Source: Smittia aterrima (lineage: Eukaryota > Arthropoda > Insecta > Diptera > Chironomidae). From it: 64,000 nt of DNA. A program made the position numbers and the translations under genes. Of this stretch, positions 25,899 through 38,906 are shown piece by piece. Position 1 is the stretch's first letter. Each line of letters starts with the position of its first letter. The DNA is taken from NCBI GenBank assembly GCA_033063855.1, contig CP093830.1, positions 1,798,854 through 1,862,853 of the forward strand. Reading direction: 5' to 3'. Below the pieces are notes generated by a model. The model saw nothing but the letters and a program-made list of their open reading frames with translations. It did not search any database and was not told where the DNA came from.

Positions 25899-27367
25899 TT
25901 ATTTCTTTAAATCTTTCTTCTGCTTTGTGGCAATGGCACTGATATCTCGGTCCAATTCTAACTTCTCGACATGATCTGAGTCACTCATTGATGAGGAAAC
26001 AGAAGAGCTGAACTCAACGGAAGATAAATTCAATCTTGATCGAACGTTTTGACGAAGTAATGACATTCGATTCATCTGTTTCTTGACCTTTTTGTTTAGT
26101 TCGGCAACTTTCTTCGAGTGAGCAACTTCAGCGGCTTTTCTCTTTTCTTGAATAGCTTTCAGCTGCTCCGAAAGTTCTGCCTTTCGCTCTTGCAGCTTCT
26201 TATTCTCGGCTTGAATGTTAGCGAGCTCTTCGGCCGTCTTTTCCTTATTCTCCAATTTCTTAGCTCTCAATTGTTCCAAAGATTTGACTTCATTTTGCTC
26301 GATAGTCAAATCAACCTTCGTCTGATCAAGGAAATGCGAGAGTTTTTCAACGTTTTCAATCCGCTGTGGCAACAAATTTGCGAGCGAGACGTTTTCTTCG
26401 TCGATTCGGTTCTTGACTCGTGTAAATTTATTCTTCAACAATGTTTCAACAATGTTGCGTTCGTTCTCAATTCGCTTCTTGAGAATTTGAACTCTTGATA
26501 TTGCATCATTCAAATTATCGTTAGCCTGTCGCTTATTTTCGTTAGCCTCTTGAATATTTTTGTTCAATATATCGACTGAGTCCTGAGCTGTTGTTTCATC
26601 AGATTGCAACTCTTCAAGTTTCTTTTCCATCTCTTTAACTGCAGCATTTACCTCGTTCAACTGACGCAATATCTCATCTTTGTTACTTTCCTCCAATTTC
26701 GAGGTTAACTTCTGTTGATTTTCAATCGTCTCTTGCAGAAGTGCTTTCTTCTGATCAAAAATTTCTCTCTTATCTATTAATGTCTGCTTTAGTCCTTCGA
26801 AAGCTTGCTCGGTAGCTTTGATTTTCTCTTCCAATTCAGCGCCTAAAGAAAAAATTTCGTTTAAAAAACCTCGTTTTTTTAGAGGAGCATTAACTCACAT
26901 TCAGCATCATCAGCATTTTGTTTCTCGTTCCACTTCTTCTGGTATTCGCTGTACATTTTACATATCTTAAGGTATTGCTTGCGAACTTCAAGTAGTGTAT
27001 CCTGCAAATCATTGAACTCATCGACGCAGTTGTTGAATTCTCTTTGAATTTCGACGATATCATGAGAGATCTCTTCACTGTTCGAAACAGCTTCGTCTAT
27101 TTTGGCATTTTCTTCCAACATTTTAACATCCAAATGAGCGTTGCTTTCTGACAGAGCCGACAAGTTTTGATGCCCAGCCACGTGTTTTGTTTTAAGTTGA
27201 ACAAGATATTTCGTCTTCTCATCTAGAATTTCTTTTAATTCTTGATGAGATAGCTTCATCAAGTTTAGCAACCATTCTGAGCTCAAGACTTCTGGTTCCT
27301 TGCTGCGAGATGAATCATTCAAAGATTTGCTTGTTTCGCCAACTTTTTTTCCCTTCAATTTCGACAT
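25899..27367 (-). CDS. Long coiled-coil protein of unknown function
   Basis: Two exons (27367-26899 and 26842-25899) with a 56-bp intron encode about 470 residues. From about residue 40 to 400 the sequence is a heptad-rich coiled coil dominated by Glu, Lys, Gln and Leu, pointing to a structural or cytoskeletal protein. The C-terminal tail (about residues 415-470) is Ser-rich (SSVEFSSSVSSSMSDSD) and may be phosphorylated. I do not recognise the family. Upstream, an ATG TCA AAG triplet run at 27428-27420 is followed by a perfect GTAAGT donor. Splicing across 67 bp to the AAG that precedes GGA at 27352 would give the alternative start MSK-GKKVGETS, nearly the same N-terminus as the unspliced MSKLKGKKVGETS. 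The gene is divergent from the zinc-finger gene at 27721. Confidence 0.75.
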
Positions 27368-27720
27368 AAAACGAATTAAATCAATATTTTCCTATCAATC
27401 AACTTCTTGTACAACTTACCTTTGACATTTTGTTTGTGTTTTCAGATCTTTTGAGTTTAAATTGATAAGTTTTGAGTTTAAATTGATGTTTAATCAAATA
27501 AGCGTCTACAGAGCTTTTGGCGGCAGTTCAAAGGGGTATTTCTAAATAACGTCACAAGTCACGAAGGGAGGATGACTACGATTTCGTTTCCATTATTTAT
27601 AAATATCCCCATCCAGAGGTCACTGTCATCGTTCAATTTCGCGACTCCATTGTGCTCCTCGTCTAATTTAGTTTTCTTCAACTCCTGATCGTTCTTTCCA
27701 TCTATCGCCGCTAACATCAG

Positions 27721-29815
27721 ATGATGGAGGTAGAGAACGATGAGGTTGACTTCGTCGTTTTGAACAATCTGCTCGATGCTCAGCTAAAAATCGCTTCAAA
27801 TGAATGCGAGGACATAGCCATCTTGGAAAATATTCTTTACAACGATGCTGAACGATCCTTCTTCGCACTCGACAAAGCAACATCCACAAAAGTTTTTAGA
27901 TCATTGGAGGAAGTTGATCCTGGTAAGTAATCCAAAGATTCCCAAGATTCGGTTGATTCTCCATGATTTTTTTTTCCAGAACGAAAAGTTCAATGCAGCC
28001 ATTGTAACCTTGTTTTCACGAATGAAGACCACAAGATGCATGTTTGCTCATACGACGAAGACAATAAGTTGATTTCTGCTGTTGAAGTAGCTGATCAAGA
28101 AGAAACAGAAACTGAGAAGTCTCTTCGTTGTACATTATCGCAATTAAAAAGCAATAACTGTAAAATCTCAAGCTTGCTTAATGAAAACGAGAAAAATTTC
28201 GAATGCACAAAATGTTGCCGAAAATTTGTTCACGAGACAGGCCTCTACCGTCACTGGAATCTACACATCGGAGAGCTGCTGGAACCTACGCCCGAAGTTA
28301 ATCCTGAAGTCAAGAAAAGCGTCACTCTTTGCAAACTTTGCGGAGAAGTCTTTGGACTTGAAGCGGATGCACTTAATCATATGCTCAGCAATCACTTTGA
28401 GATTGTCGAGAGTTACCCGAGAACTGCAGGAGGAAATCTTCAGATAAAAGCAATTCAGAATGGAAGCAAGGAAGACCTCAAAACGAACAAAGATTCAGAG
28501 GTTAGTTGAATCTAAAGCTTGTTTCGATTGAAGTTTTAAACTTTAAAATTATTTATAGCCTGGCTTTGAAGCTTCTATTCCTCGCTACGGCTCAACACCT
28601 CAGATTTTCCAGAATATTTTGGTTTCCTCGATTTATCAATGCGAGTACTGCGAATCCTCTTTCTTGAACAATCGTCACATGTTTTTGCACACTTCAAAGC
28701 ACGCTCCGTTACAAGGCTTCAGTTGCAAAAAATGTGAACAAAAAGATCTGTCGCTAAAAGACATTTTGCTTCACCGTCGAGATGACTGCGTTTTTCTAAT
28801 GAATCCTCGAAATCCACTTCGCGATTTCCCTCGTATTTGGATGTGCAATGTTTGTGATGAAGAGTTTCACGGTCTCGAGCAGCTTGTTATCCATCGGTAA
28901 GAGTTCTTTACTCATTAATAATAGAAATAATTTATATTAACAAACCTTGCAGTCAAGAAAATTGTCACTTCTTCCCAAGAATCGAGCCGAAAGTCAATTC
29001 TTTGATCTTTTCATGTCCATTCTGTCTCGAAATTTTCTTATTTGCTCCAGATCTCATCGATCATTTTGATAAAAATCACAGCAAGAAGTCGAAACCTGAA
29101 GCTCCTCTCGAGACATCTGAACGAATTGCTAAAGAGCCAACGAATCGTCGTGGAGGAAGTCATCAAACGTCTGATAAACCTCGTTGTTATTTATGCGAAG
29201 TTTGTGGTAAATCGTACACTCAATCGTCTCATCTCTGGCAGCATTTGCGTTTCCATCAAGGCGTTAAACCATTTGCATGCTTGGTTGAAGGATGTGACCG
29301 AAAGTTTACAATTCGCCCAGATTTGAACGATCATGTTCGCAAGTGCCACACAGGCGAACGGCCTTACTTGTAAGTTTGAAAAAAGTTCATTTTTAAATTG
29401 GTAACTTTATTTTTCTTCAGATGTACCATTTGCGGAAAACGTTTCCTTACAGGTTCGGTCTACTACCAACATCGCTTGATCCATCGAGGAGAACGTCGCT
29501 ACGGCTGTGAGGAATGCGACAAACGATTCTATCGTGCTGATGCTCTCAAGAATCATATGGTGAGATCTCAAAAATCTTGAAAGAACATTTATAGAACCTC
29601 GTTACTCTTAGCGTATTCATACCGGCGAGAAGCCTCACTCCTGCAGCGAATGCGGAAAGACCTTCCGACAACGTGGCGACCGCGATAAACATATTAAAGC
29701 TCGTCATCCATATGCCAACGTTATTCCTTCGCCACGAAAGCAACGAGTCAAGTCCTTCGGACGAGGTCGCATTAAAAACAACGTTAGCCTTTACCAATCG
29801 ATGCCAGAGCCTTAG
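27721..29815 (+). CDS. C2H2 zinc-finger protein with about 12 fingers
   Basis: A probable DNA-binding transcription regulator of the nucleus. Six exons join in phase: 27721-27922, 27980-28500, 28559-28896, 28953-29369, 29421-29559 and 29612-29815, giving 606 residues. The N-terminus is acidic with no clear ZAD. Around twelve C2H2-like units follow. The first seven are spaced irregularly and some end in Cys rather than His. The last five form a regular array with HxGERPY/HTGEKPH linkers (for example CEVCGKSYTQSSHLWQHLRFH). The C-terminus is basic (RKQRVKSFGRGRIKNN). Splice sites fall inside linker or finger codons. The orthologue was not identified. An AATAAA lies at 30034-30039, about 220 bp past the stop. 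Confidence 0.9.
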
Positions 29816-30479
29816 AAGAACATCAAGAACAAGCAAGTTATTTACATTTTTTTATATTAATAATAATCTCGATCCTTCGATCGCTTAAGCCAAATGGCAG
29901 AAATATGCATGAAGACGCAAGTCGCTAGTTAATCTTTCTCGATTCAAACCATTTCAATTCTAACAAACTTTGTTGTAAAAATACTCAGTTCAAAGCATTT
30001 AAACTTTACACTTTCTTGTTTATTTATTCAAAAAATAAAACCAAATGGTCGCATACGTCGGCAAAGGTTCATGACGAGTAAAACAATAAGAGTGTAATTG
30101 ATATCGAGATGAGAAGAACTTGATACTTTACGATCTAGTGGAAAAGACCGTGAATGGGTAAAACTGAGAATCTATTTCCATGCACCGTAAAATGTGATTA
30201 TGAGATGTGAAATAATTCTTTCGCTTTCATTGAATTTCATTCATTTGAGATTTTCGTTAATTCCAAATGATTCATTGACCTTTCAATATTTCATTCATAA
30301 ATTGTTTCATTTGAGAATCAGTGGGAAACGAAAGTAAAAACATTTTTATACGTCAGAAAGATTTGATTTGTGATAAATCATTTATCTTAATCTCACTTCC
30401 GATTGATAACAAAAAAGTTTGAAGGTCAAACGAGAAGTTTTAATTTTTTAGTTTCTTTTTTATTGCGAATCGATTTGTT
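29816..30479. other. Spacer between convergent genes
   Basis: Holds the 3' UTR of the zinc-finger gene, with its AATAAA at 30034-30039, and the 3' flank of the serine protease, with AATAAA on the minus strand at 30459-30464. Nothing else was seen. Confidence 0.55.
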
Positions 30480-31514
30480 TTACATACGAGCACGGAACCA
30501 ATCAACGAAAGAAGTGGCACGAGCGAATCCGGAAGGCCATCCGCCTTCGCATCCACCAATTCCACTGACGAATGATGCAATTCCTACGAGAGTGCTTTCA
30601 CCGTTTCTCACTACAGTCAATGGACCGCCAGAGTCTAAGAAACGAAATTTATGAAACATAAAAATAATTTTAAATGTGGTTGAACTCACCGCCATTGCAA
30701 ACTCCAACATTTCCATCAGGGCCAGTTCCAGAGATGCAAACTATAAAGTAACCATAAAATAAGGACGACCACTTCGTTGATTACTTCGTTGTACTTACTT
30801 GTGCTGTCACGAATAATTCCTGGGAATCGGATTCGGCATGCTGTGTTGGTAATAACGGTTGTGCGAACGTATCTCAAGAATTCTGAGGCAACATTTGAAG
30901 ATCCTGAGAAACGGCCCCAGCCAGATGCTGTGACTGCTTGTCCAACAAAATCGTCATTCAAATCAGCTCCAGTTGGAAGGTTGATTGGTGAGACTGAGGC
31001 TGTGAATGTGACTGGTGTTGGGAGACTAATAATTCCAACATCGTTTTCAAGAAGATTCGGGTTGTATTGTTCATGCCAAGCGATACCAGTGAGAGTAACA
31101 GTTCTGCGCTGTTGGTTTGATTCTTGGTTGTTCATGAAATGAGCACCTAAGACAACTTCAACGCCAGTAACAATATCGACACAATGCGCCGCAGTAACGA
31201 CTCGGTTAGCAGATACCAAAGAGCCACCGCTATGAAATTTAAGAATCTTATTAATCAGTGCGATGCTGATTTCATAAATATATTTACCAAAGTCCGACGT
31301 TTGCGCTGTTTTGCAAGAAGAGACGAAGACCTGCTTGATATGGGAACTGATTGGTTTGTGCCTCTTGACCTCCGATAACTCTAGCCGATCTGAATTGTGA
31401 TTTCATGTACGGTTCCATGTTACGAGCAGCCCAGAATTCAGGGAGCTGGTAGATTGGGAGCTCATCAGCCAAAGCTGAAGCGAAGAACAAAGCACAAATT
31501 ACAAAAAGTTTCAT
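30480..31514 (-). CDS. Secreted chymotrypsin-like serine protease
   Basis: An S1 serine protease, probably digestive. Four exons (31514-31288, 31229-30799, 30740-30690, 30634-30480) join in phase to 287 residues. A signal peptide (MKLFVICALFFASALA) precedes a propeptide of about 30 residues and the activation site SAR/VIGG. The triad is complete: His in TAAHC, Asp in ENDVGI, Ser in GDSGGP. The residue six before the catalytic serine, which sets specificity, is Gly (GVCNGDSGG), not Asp. With the C-terminal GCEGGWPSGFARATSFVDW block, this points to a chymotrypsin- or brachyurin-like rather than trypsin-like enzyme. The start was set at 31514 because it begins the signal peptide 25 nt after a good initiator; an upstream in-frame ATG at 31544 would lie before that start site. 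Confidence 0.95.
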
Positions 31515-31535
31515 TTTCGTCACTTGTAAAATCGA

Positions 31536-31571
31536 AACTGACATTTCTCTTCAAAATTTTTAGACTTTATA
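31536..31571 (-). promoter_or_regulatory. TATA box and initiator of the serine protease gene
   Basis: On the minus strand TATAAAG begins at 31571 and TCAGTT spans 31541-31536, placing the putative +1 A at 31539, 32 bp downstream. GATAAG and GATAAA motifs lie just upstream (about 31578-31591), matching the GATA control common in insect midgut protease genes. Spacing and motifs are seen; use is inferred. Confidence 0.7.
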
Positions 31572-34500
31572 GTCAGAGACGTATCTTATCATTTATCTAT
31601 CCAAGCATTTGATACTAAATTTAGACAAACCGGGAAATCCAAGGCAGCAAGACACAAAATCAAAGCTTAGCGAGAGTCATAAAAGATTTTGGGAAAATAA
31701 GTTTGAAAGATAACATCGAGAATTATTGTTATAACCACAATAACAGTGACAACCAATCTCGATTTCACCAGCCGCAAATGCAATTTCTTTCATCATCATA
31801 AAAAATTATCATTTCAACCATCAAATGGCCTCGTTTTTCATAATTTAATTTGATTCAACGAGTTCATAAAACGCTCATCAAAGGAAATTAAAAAATGTTA
31901 TAATTGCCTTCTAAGATGTTTCTTCAACTCTCCCGTGTCTTAAAGCTACGATTTCCCTTTGTGTCCTCAAACATTTTTCACCCTCGAACAATGAGAAAGA
32001 CATCAGCTTCTCATTTTCACCCCTCAGCTTTGCTATCTCATTTTTAAATTTTCACAAATTTACACATTTTTAAAAAGATAAAAAAACCACTTGGATTTCT
32101 CTTGGAAATATTTTCACATAAATTTCTCTCGACGAGGAAGGGATTGAACTCGAAAATCGGCAAGTCTAAAAAAGGCGAGCGAGTATGCAAATATTTTTTG
32201 ATAAACACATGTGATCGAGGATTACCGAGGCTTTAAATTTAGAGCAATTTGTTTCGGATTTTTATCCTAAATTGACAAAATTCACGTAAACACTTTCCCT
32301 GCCTTTGTTTATTTGATAATGGCCCTTAAACTCCTTCAATATTTCACCCTCTTATCGCAGAACAACAAGCGAGAGGATAATCAAACTTTTTTAAGAGCGA
32401 CGAGATACTAAAATAAATTCATAAACTTTCCTTCGAAATGGAAGGAAATTCAAATCAAATCGAGCGAGAAGTTGATCGGTGAATTGTGTCGTAAACACAT
32501 CGTAAAACATCCAATTTATTCATCTACGTCAAAATTTAGACATTTCATTGTAAACGATTCCGAAATGGGGTGAAATGATATAGTTTTCCTTAGAAGCAAA
32601 CTTTCTCCATCACTTACCTCAGATAACTTGAATGGTTGATGTCGCTTCAAGAGGGAAGCATGGAAAGAAGACTCATGTCAGCGAGAAACGTAAAAGCGCA
32701 CTCGACAGCTCAACGAGACATGAAACAATTTTTCCAGATTTTTGACTTTGCACATGAATTATGCAAAAAACGAGAAGCGATCGTAAAAATCAACTTTGAA
32801 GATTTCCACTCTTGGTAAAATAAGACAAACAACTGAATATGCAAATCTTTGCGTTTATGTTTCGAAGGAGGAAGTCACTAGGACATATTCGCAATGTTCG
32901 TAATTTTGAGTTGCTCAAGACTTCAACTTCAAATTGATTGTCGATCCATTTCGAGACGATCTCTTTGTTGTTGATGTTACTACTTGTATCATAAAGAACG
33001 TTCCCATCAATAGCATTTTAATTTCACGTTTGACGTTTTGAACAAACAATTACTTTGTCCGTATGCCTGAGCCTTATCAAATATTCAATCTCCAGTAAAT
33101 CCATCATTTCACTTGATGCACAATGAAACTTATTTGCATTTTTGAACAGATTTTATTGAAAATCATCTTTCATGGCATGTCAATACTTTTATTCTTGCTC
33201 AATTCTCATTTCTTCACATGAAACGAATCCTTCTGATTCCATTTAAGATCGAGGGTTATCTTAGCTCCTGTCAGTGGAATGTTCATTCAACTTCGAGGCT
33301 TACATCGCAGCGTTCTTTCTCTACGACAGAAATAAATTTATTGCTGGCCCAGAAAAGATTTTTTCGACGAATAAATAATGAATTTCCAGTGTCAAGCGAA
33401 TTTCTTCGTTCAACAACCCCAAGGACGAAGCGACTTCCACCCTCAATAGAACGGTAGTCTCGTCGTTCATCATCAATTCATAAAAACGTCTTTGAGAATC
33501 ACGGGAATTAATTTAATAATCAGTGAGAAGAGAGACAAGATTTTTCTTCTGGTCGCTTTGTTTATTCCTTAATTAAATTACTCGCTGTATAAACAGTTCT
33601 CGATGTCACAAAGTGGCAACAAGAAAAAAAGCGAGACGCGCTGGAAATGCTTTCAATATCTCGAGGAAGTCGAGCGAATGAGTTGGGGAGATGGATTTTT
33701 CCTCTCGCTCTGTTGCTACTGCTGTTGCTTTGAAGAATTTAATTTGTTTCGTTTATCGCCGTTGAGTGGGAATCTAATCTGATAATCGATAAAATGTTTG
33801 AACAGTGAGAAGTCTGTTGGAAATTGCAAGTGAGAAAATCTTTAAAAGAATTTTTATTGAATGAACTTCGGATTTCTTGAAAAAAATTAAAATCAATCGA
33901 GGTAAACGAAAATATCTCGCTAAACGTTTAGTGATGCTTGAAGAGACTTAAAGAAATAAATTACGGAACCATCAACCTTCCTTCTTGCGGTTTTAAAATC
34001 GTTTTGTAGTTAATACCGCGTTAATAAGCAATACCACGAGACGTACAAAGTTGCGTTCTTAACTAAAGCCGCTCAAAGTGCGAAGCTGTAAATCACTCGA
34101 GCGTCTCTTTGTCTTCAGCTCTTCTCTTAACTGGAAAGAAACTGAAATCGACACAGCTCTCTGACTTCTTTAATTATTCACTTATTCCACGAATTAATTT
34201 AACGCAACATGTCACTCGTTCATTCCATTACGCAAAACTTTTAGTTCCTAAACATTAATCAGGCTGCTCAAGATTTTAGTAATTCTCCAATTCTTATTCC
34301 TGGACAACATTAAAACATTTTCTTCTCGAAAAATATGAGCAGCCTAATCAAGGGCAACCAAACATCGAGACTCGGCAGTTGTGATGACAGCAAAAAAAAC
34401 TTTTTCCTTACATTTATGATTGCAGTTTATGTTGTCAATCTGTTTCTCCCATTCCGCTTCCTTCCTTCAGTTCGTGATGGGAAAATTCAACAGATTTCGT

Positions 34501-37500
34501 ATCGTGTCAGAAAACCAAGAAATTGTCATAAAATGTATCGTTCATAACTTGTTTGCCATCGCGTCAGCAAAAATGTCTCTGCTCTCGTTCAAGTATTCAA
34601 TCAAAATGTTTAAAAAAGTGTAAGTAATTTATTTTTCCTTCTTTGATTATGATTGAGAAAAAAGTGGAGGAATTTTCAAGTCTCACGAACTGCCATCGGC
34701 ATCGTCGTCTGAAACTTTTCTCCTTAGTCGCTCTTAAGGGTTCGATGACACTCGTTGCATCTGCTGGAAAATTTGTTCACAAATTGAACTTGCAAAATGC
34801 TGGGAAAAGAAGGCGACAAAATCAAAACATGATGACACGATGATCTAATAAAAAGCAACAACACACTCGAATCGATTAGTCCTAAAGCGGAAGGGAATGG
34901 AAATTTGATAAATGGTTTTCCACGCAAACTTTACGAATAACAAATGATTCGTTTGCATCTGCGGCGATTACATGAGACTTTTACTAAACAAGTGAGCAAT
35001 ATAAATTGTTCTTTTATCCCTTTTAGAAACCGGACTTGTTTTATCAGCGTCCAGCGATAACTTCAAGTGAAAAGATCATGATGAATCATTAATGAGTCGG
35101 ATCTGGAAAGAGATTATTAGCTGAAGCAGCACGATTTCGTTATAACTGATCGAGACGACTTAATGTGTGCAATAAAAACATAAAAGCTTCGCTTCTTTTT
35201 GCCTTTGATGAAGTGCTAAGTAAGTTGGACAGTGAAGAAACTTTTCTTGTCTTTCTGCTTAGCTGTTCAGTCATAAAAAACTTTGTTTTCGTTCAGGCCG
35301 ACAAACTTCTTCGTCAGCGAGTTTCTCTTTAAATTTATTGATTCTCTCTTTCTCTCGGTGACTGTCAAATCTAAACATCTAAAATTAATGAATTTCAATT
35401 TGTTTCAGCTAATGACCTAAACGAGTTAAACGCGCCATAAGGAGAACATGTTCTGGTCGGGAGCATGAATTTATCAAAACTCTTTTCGTAATCGGCCAAA
35501 CAAAAACTATTTCGAGTGACACAGAGAAATGTTTCACCCACTCTCGTTTGCCTTTGGTGTCAGTTGTCCATAATTACACTTTAATTATGATTAGTAATTT
35601 GTGTTTGCCAAAGCATTAACATGACTTTTCAGTTTTCGAAACGAATGCCGACGAAATTTGTTTTTGCGTAACTCATGAGAGAGTTAATGGGTTTGAGGTT
35701 TTCATGTCAATCTCTCTCGTTTTGGGGTTGAATGTTCTCGTTTGTTTTCCTGGAAATTTACAATTTGCAGTTGTTTAAGATCTTAACTGATGCTTCCTTC
35801 ACGCCGATTATCGTTTCGACACATAATGAATGTGCGTCTGTGGATGTTGAGCAACTAATTACGGCAATTTGATATCCTGAAACATCGTGCAAGGGTTGAG
35901 CATCAGAAGTTCGCTGAGTTTTCCTCAAAAGCAAATTTTAAACATTCCAAATTGAATCTTTTGGAGTTGAAAGGGGTCGGAATTGTGACACGAGAAAAAA
36001 TGTCAAAACAAATCGAGTCATTTACGTTAACTAAATTGCTGGCATTCCATCAAAGTGGCTGAAATGGAAAGCGTGTGTTTAAATAGCGAGAGATAAAAGG
36101 GGGAGCGCGTAACAAAATTTTAATTGGCTCGATGTTATTCGAATTAATGTAAAATGTTGTAATTAACCAACAGGCGGATGATTCCCAAAGAAATTCTTTC
36201 AGAAATAGTTTCCTTGTAAATAAATTCCATCGACTTACGCAATACTGAAGATTTCCTTCCTTGGAAGCAACTCATTCGAAAGCAAATTCACTTTCAAGCA
36301 TGAAAATTCCTTTTTGATGGAAAAATCATTTTCTCGGTAAAAGATTCAACAAAATTAAATCGCATAAACATGAAAATCCTTTTGATACTTTCGCATATAA
36401 TCATACATGAATGAACGGATGACATGTTAAGCTATCATAGTTTTGCATATTTGACAGAAGAAAATCCTTTTCAACGTGCTTCATTTGAATTTTCATTTTT
36501 CTGTCATTTCATGAAAATGAAGCGTAGGAAATTGAGATTCGTACCAAACATACGAGATTCTTGTCAATGTTAAAAACGGCGCGGGACGATGCAGTACCAC
36601 TACCACACAAAACGAATAATTTACGGCTGAGAGAACAGAACGATTTAACACTTTTACCTCATTTCCAGTTTTTATGATGCATTAGAAACTGATGTTGTTA
36701 ATGTGTCTATTATTAGTCGGCTTCACATTCACGACTACAGGAAATAGATTGTAAATTCCGTTGAACTCACTTCGTTTTCGTTCGTGGGCTCTAGTCATTC
36801 AACAGATTACTTCTGAATCGATCTGGAATTGCTCTTCACTCTCTCTCGGTCGTAACAGACTTCGATGACGGGTTTCGGTAGTTCCACGAGAGGGAAAAAT
36901 CATTGACTCGTGTACGAGTTGCAAAAAATAATTAAGTCATTTAGCAGCAAGCCCATGATCGCATTAAGCGTATGTTGTAATTATTTTATACGACACAATT
37001 ATTTATTAATTTAATATTTCATGCCGTTTATGCATAAATTCATTAAGCACATAGCATTAGTATTTATTTTATTTAATAACAAATGAAACATTTTACTTTT
37101 ATTGCCTCGGATTTTTCTGCTGCGGTGTGTTCTCCTCTCGTAAATATTTTCTGCTCTGCGGTGGAAATATTTTTGCGAGGGTGCAAAAATTTTCACGTTC
37201 AAGAGAAGTTATGAGAGACGAAATCATTTTTCATTTGGAAGTTGTTGCGATTTCATGAAAAGGGTGAAAACAAAACGTTTTTGAATTTTTTTTTATCGTG
37301 GAACGTGCAGTTTAAGCTCTCGAAGTCTTTCTCGGAAAATTGAAATAGCAAAAGTTTGAATAATGTTTTTGGATTTAATAACAATTGTTAGCTTGGGATT
37401 TGAGAAAATATTTTGGGTTTTAAAATGTTAATGCAATTTCCGTGATTCAACCAGACAACTTTTTGCAATTGAAAACCCAAAACTAACCACAAATGATCAT

Positions 37501-38810
37501 CGATGACAAAATTGCGTAACTGAGTAGCGATAACTGAAAACAACATTTCGTTCACACTCCGAATACAAACAACAAAAGTCAAGAGAGGGCACCTGGGAAA
37601 CATTTGCTCGCATTGCGCATTTTAAACAATTAATTGATGACAATGACAACCGAATGAATGCAAGCCACAGAAAGTGATCACAGAGTCGGCAGGGATGAAA
37701 CATAATAAAATTAGTTCCGGTTACTTACGTTTTATTAATTCTCATGTTTGTCTCTTCATGTTTCTGCCTCTTGTGAATCAATTTTCTGCAAAGCCAAACT
37801 CAAGAGCCGTGAAATTGATGTTTACCAAGATTAGAATTGTTTAAAATCGTGTGACAGCAAGCAGAACTTTTTGACTTTTGTTGTTGATTTATTGCAGTTC
37901 AATGATCTGCTGCAGCTTCTTTTCAACTAAAGCAGACAACAAAAGCCGTTATTTCTTTGAGTTTATTGAAGGGTTTGCTTGCCGCTGTACAGGATCATGA
38001 ATCAAATTAACATGAAATTATGCTGACGACTCGTTTGCGTTGCCGACTAGTTTCGCCATGTTTAAGCAGTTCACTCAACCCAACTTTATTCACGCTTCAC
38101 TGCTGCGCCTTCCATTGCCAAGCTCTCCTCGAAAAAAAGGCTGAAAATTCAAATTTCAATCCAGATATCGACTCAACTTCGCTCTCGGGAGGTGTGGTTT
38201 GTATTTTTCTGTGTTCATACTAAATTTAAAAACACATAATAAAAAATTTCCATAAAATTTATGTGCTTTACTCATTGGCTTGTTCGAGTTGTTCTTTTCA
38301 TTCGCATAATTGAGACTCACGATTGCGAAACACAAAACGAGGAAGAAACTCTTTTCTGAGGTTTTCCGAATTCTTTCTCGAGTCTCGGCAAATTAGTTTT
38401 TTTTATTAGCGACGAGTGATTGAGACGAAGCAGGTTTCTCTTGTTTTATTTATGAACTTTTATTATCGTTTCTCTTTAAAATTGTTTACTGACAGATTTT
38501 AATCGTAGAAGCTCGTTGCCAAAAAAAAAACAATTTCCTCGACTTTCCCTCGACGATCGTTGTTCGATGATCGACTTTCCCTGTTCCCGTTTACTTGTTC
38601 GCTGTCAGCCATTTTTATTAAACTCAATAAATTAACACTCACAACTACTCGCTAGTTCGAGTTGGCTGCGAATCACTCTGACTTGATTAAATGTTGTGCA
38701 GTATAATTTTTATTATGTTTAGCAGACATCGAGGCTACTCTTTAAACGCGGCGCGGGACGACAAGTTTGAGCTGCCCGGGGTCTTCGTTGTGTTATTAAA
38801 TTCTGCTTGT
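31572..38810. other. Gene-poor region, 7.2 kb
   Basis: No recognisable gene. It includes the older repeat copy at 37549-37836 and a GC-rich 13-mer shared with the RNF220 upstream region. Frames of 60-80 codons (32636, 33218, 34335, 38020) show no family features. Confidence 0.5.
37549..37836 (+). repeat. Diverged direct repeat, copy A (frame broken)
   Basis: Aligns in the same orientation with 52023-52290. Shared blocks include GAGGGCACCTGGGAAACATT, AAACAATTAATTGATGACAA, GCCACAGAAAGTGATCA and AAATTAGTTCCGGTTACTTA, with small indels between them. Relative to copy B this copy has stops and frame-shifting indels. Confidence 0.8.
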
Positions 38811-38906
38811 GCTTAGTCAGCAGCAGTCTAATAGACTCCTCCTCTAACGGAACATACTCGGCTTCTTTCCCGCTTGCGCCTCAACTTCGACAACGAACGA
38901 CGGAAA
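38811..38906 (+). repeat. Short repeat, copy 1, upstream of RNF220
   Basis: A 62-bp core at 38827-38888 matches the reverse complement of 44061-44122 at 54 of 62 positions without gaps; the first 20 and last 18 bases are identical. Weaker similarity extends on both sides. It lies about 630 bp before the RNF220 start codon, in its probable promoter or leader. Confidence 0.8.
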
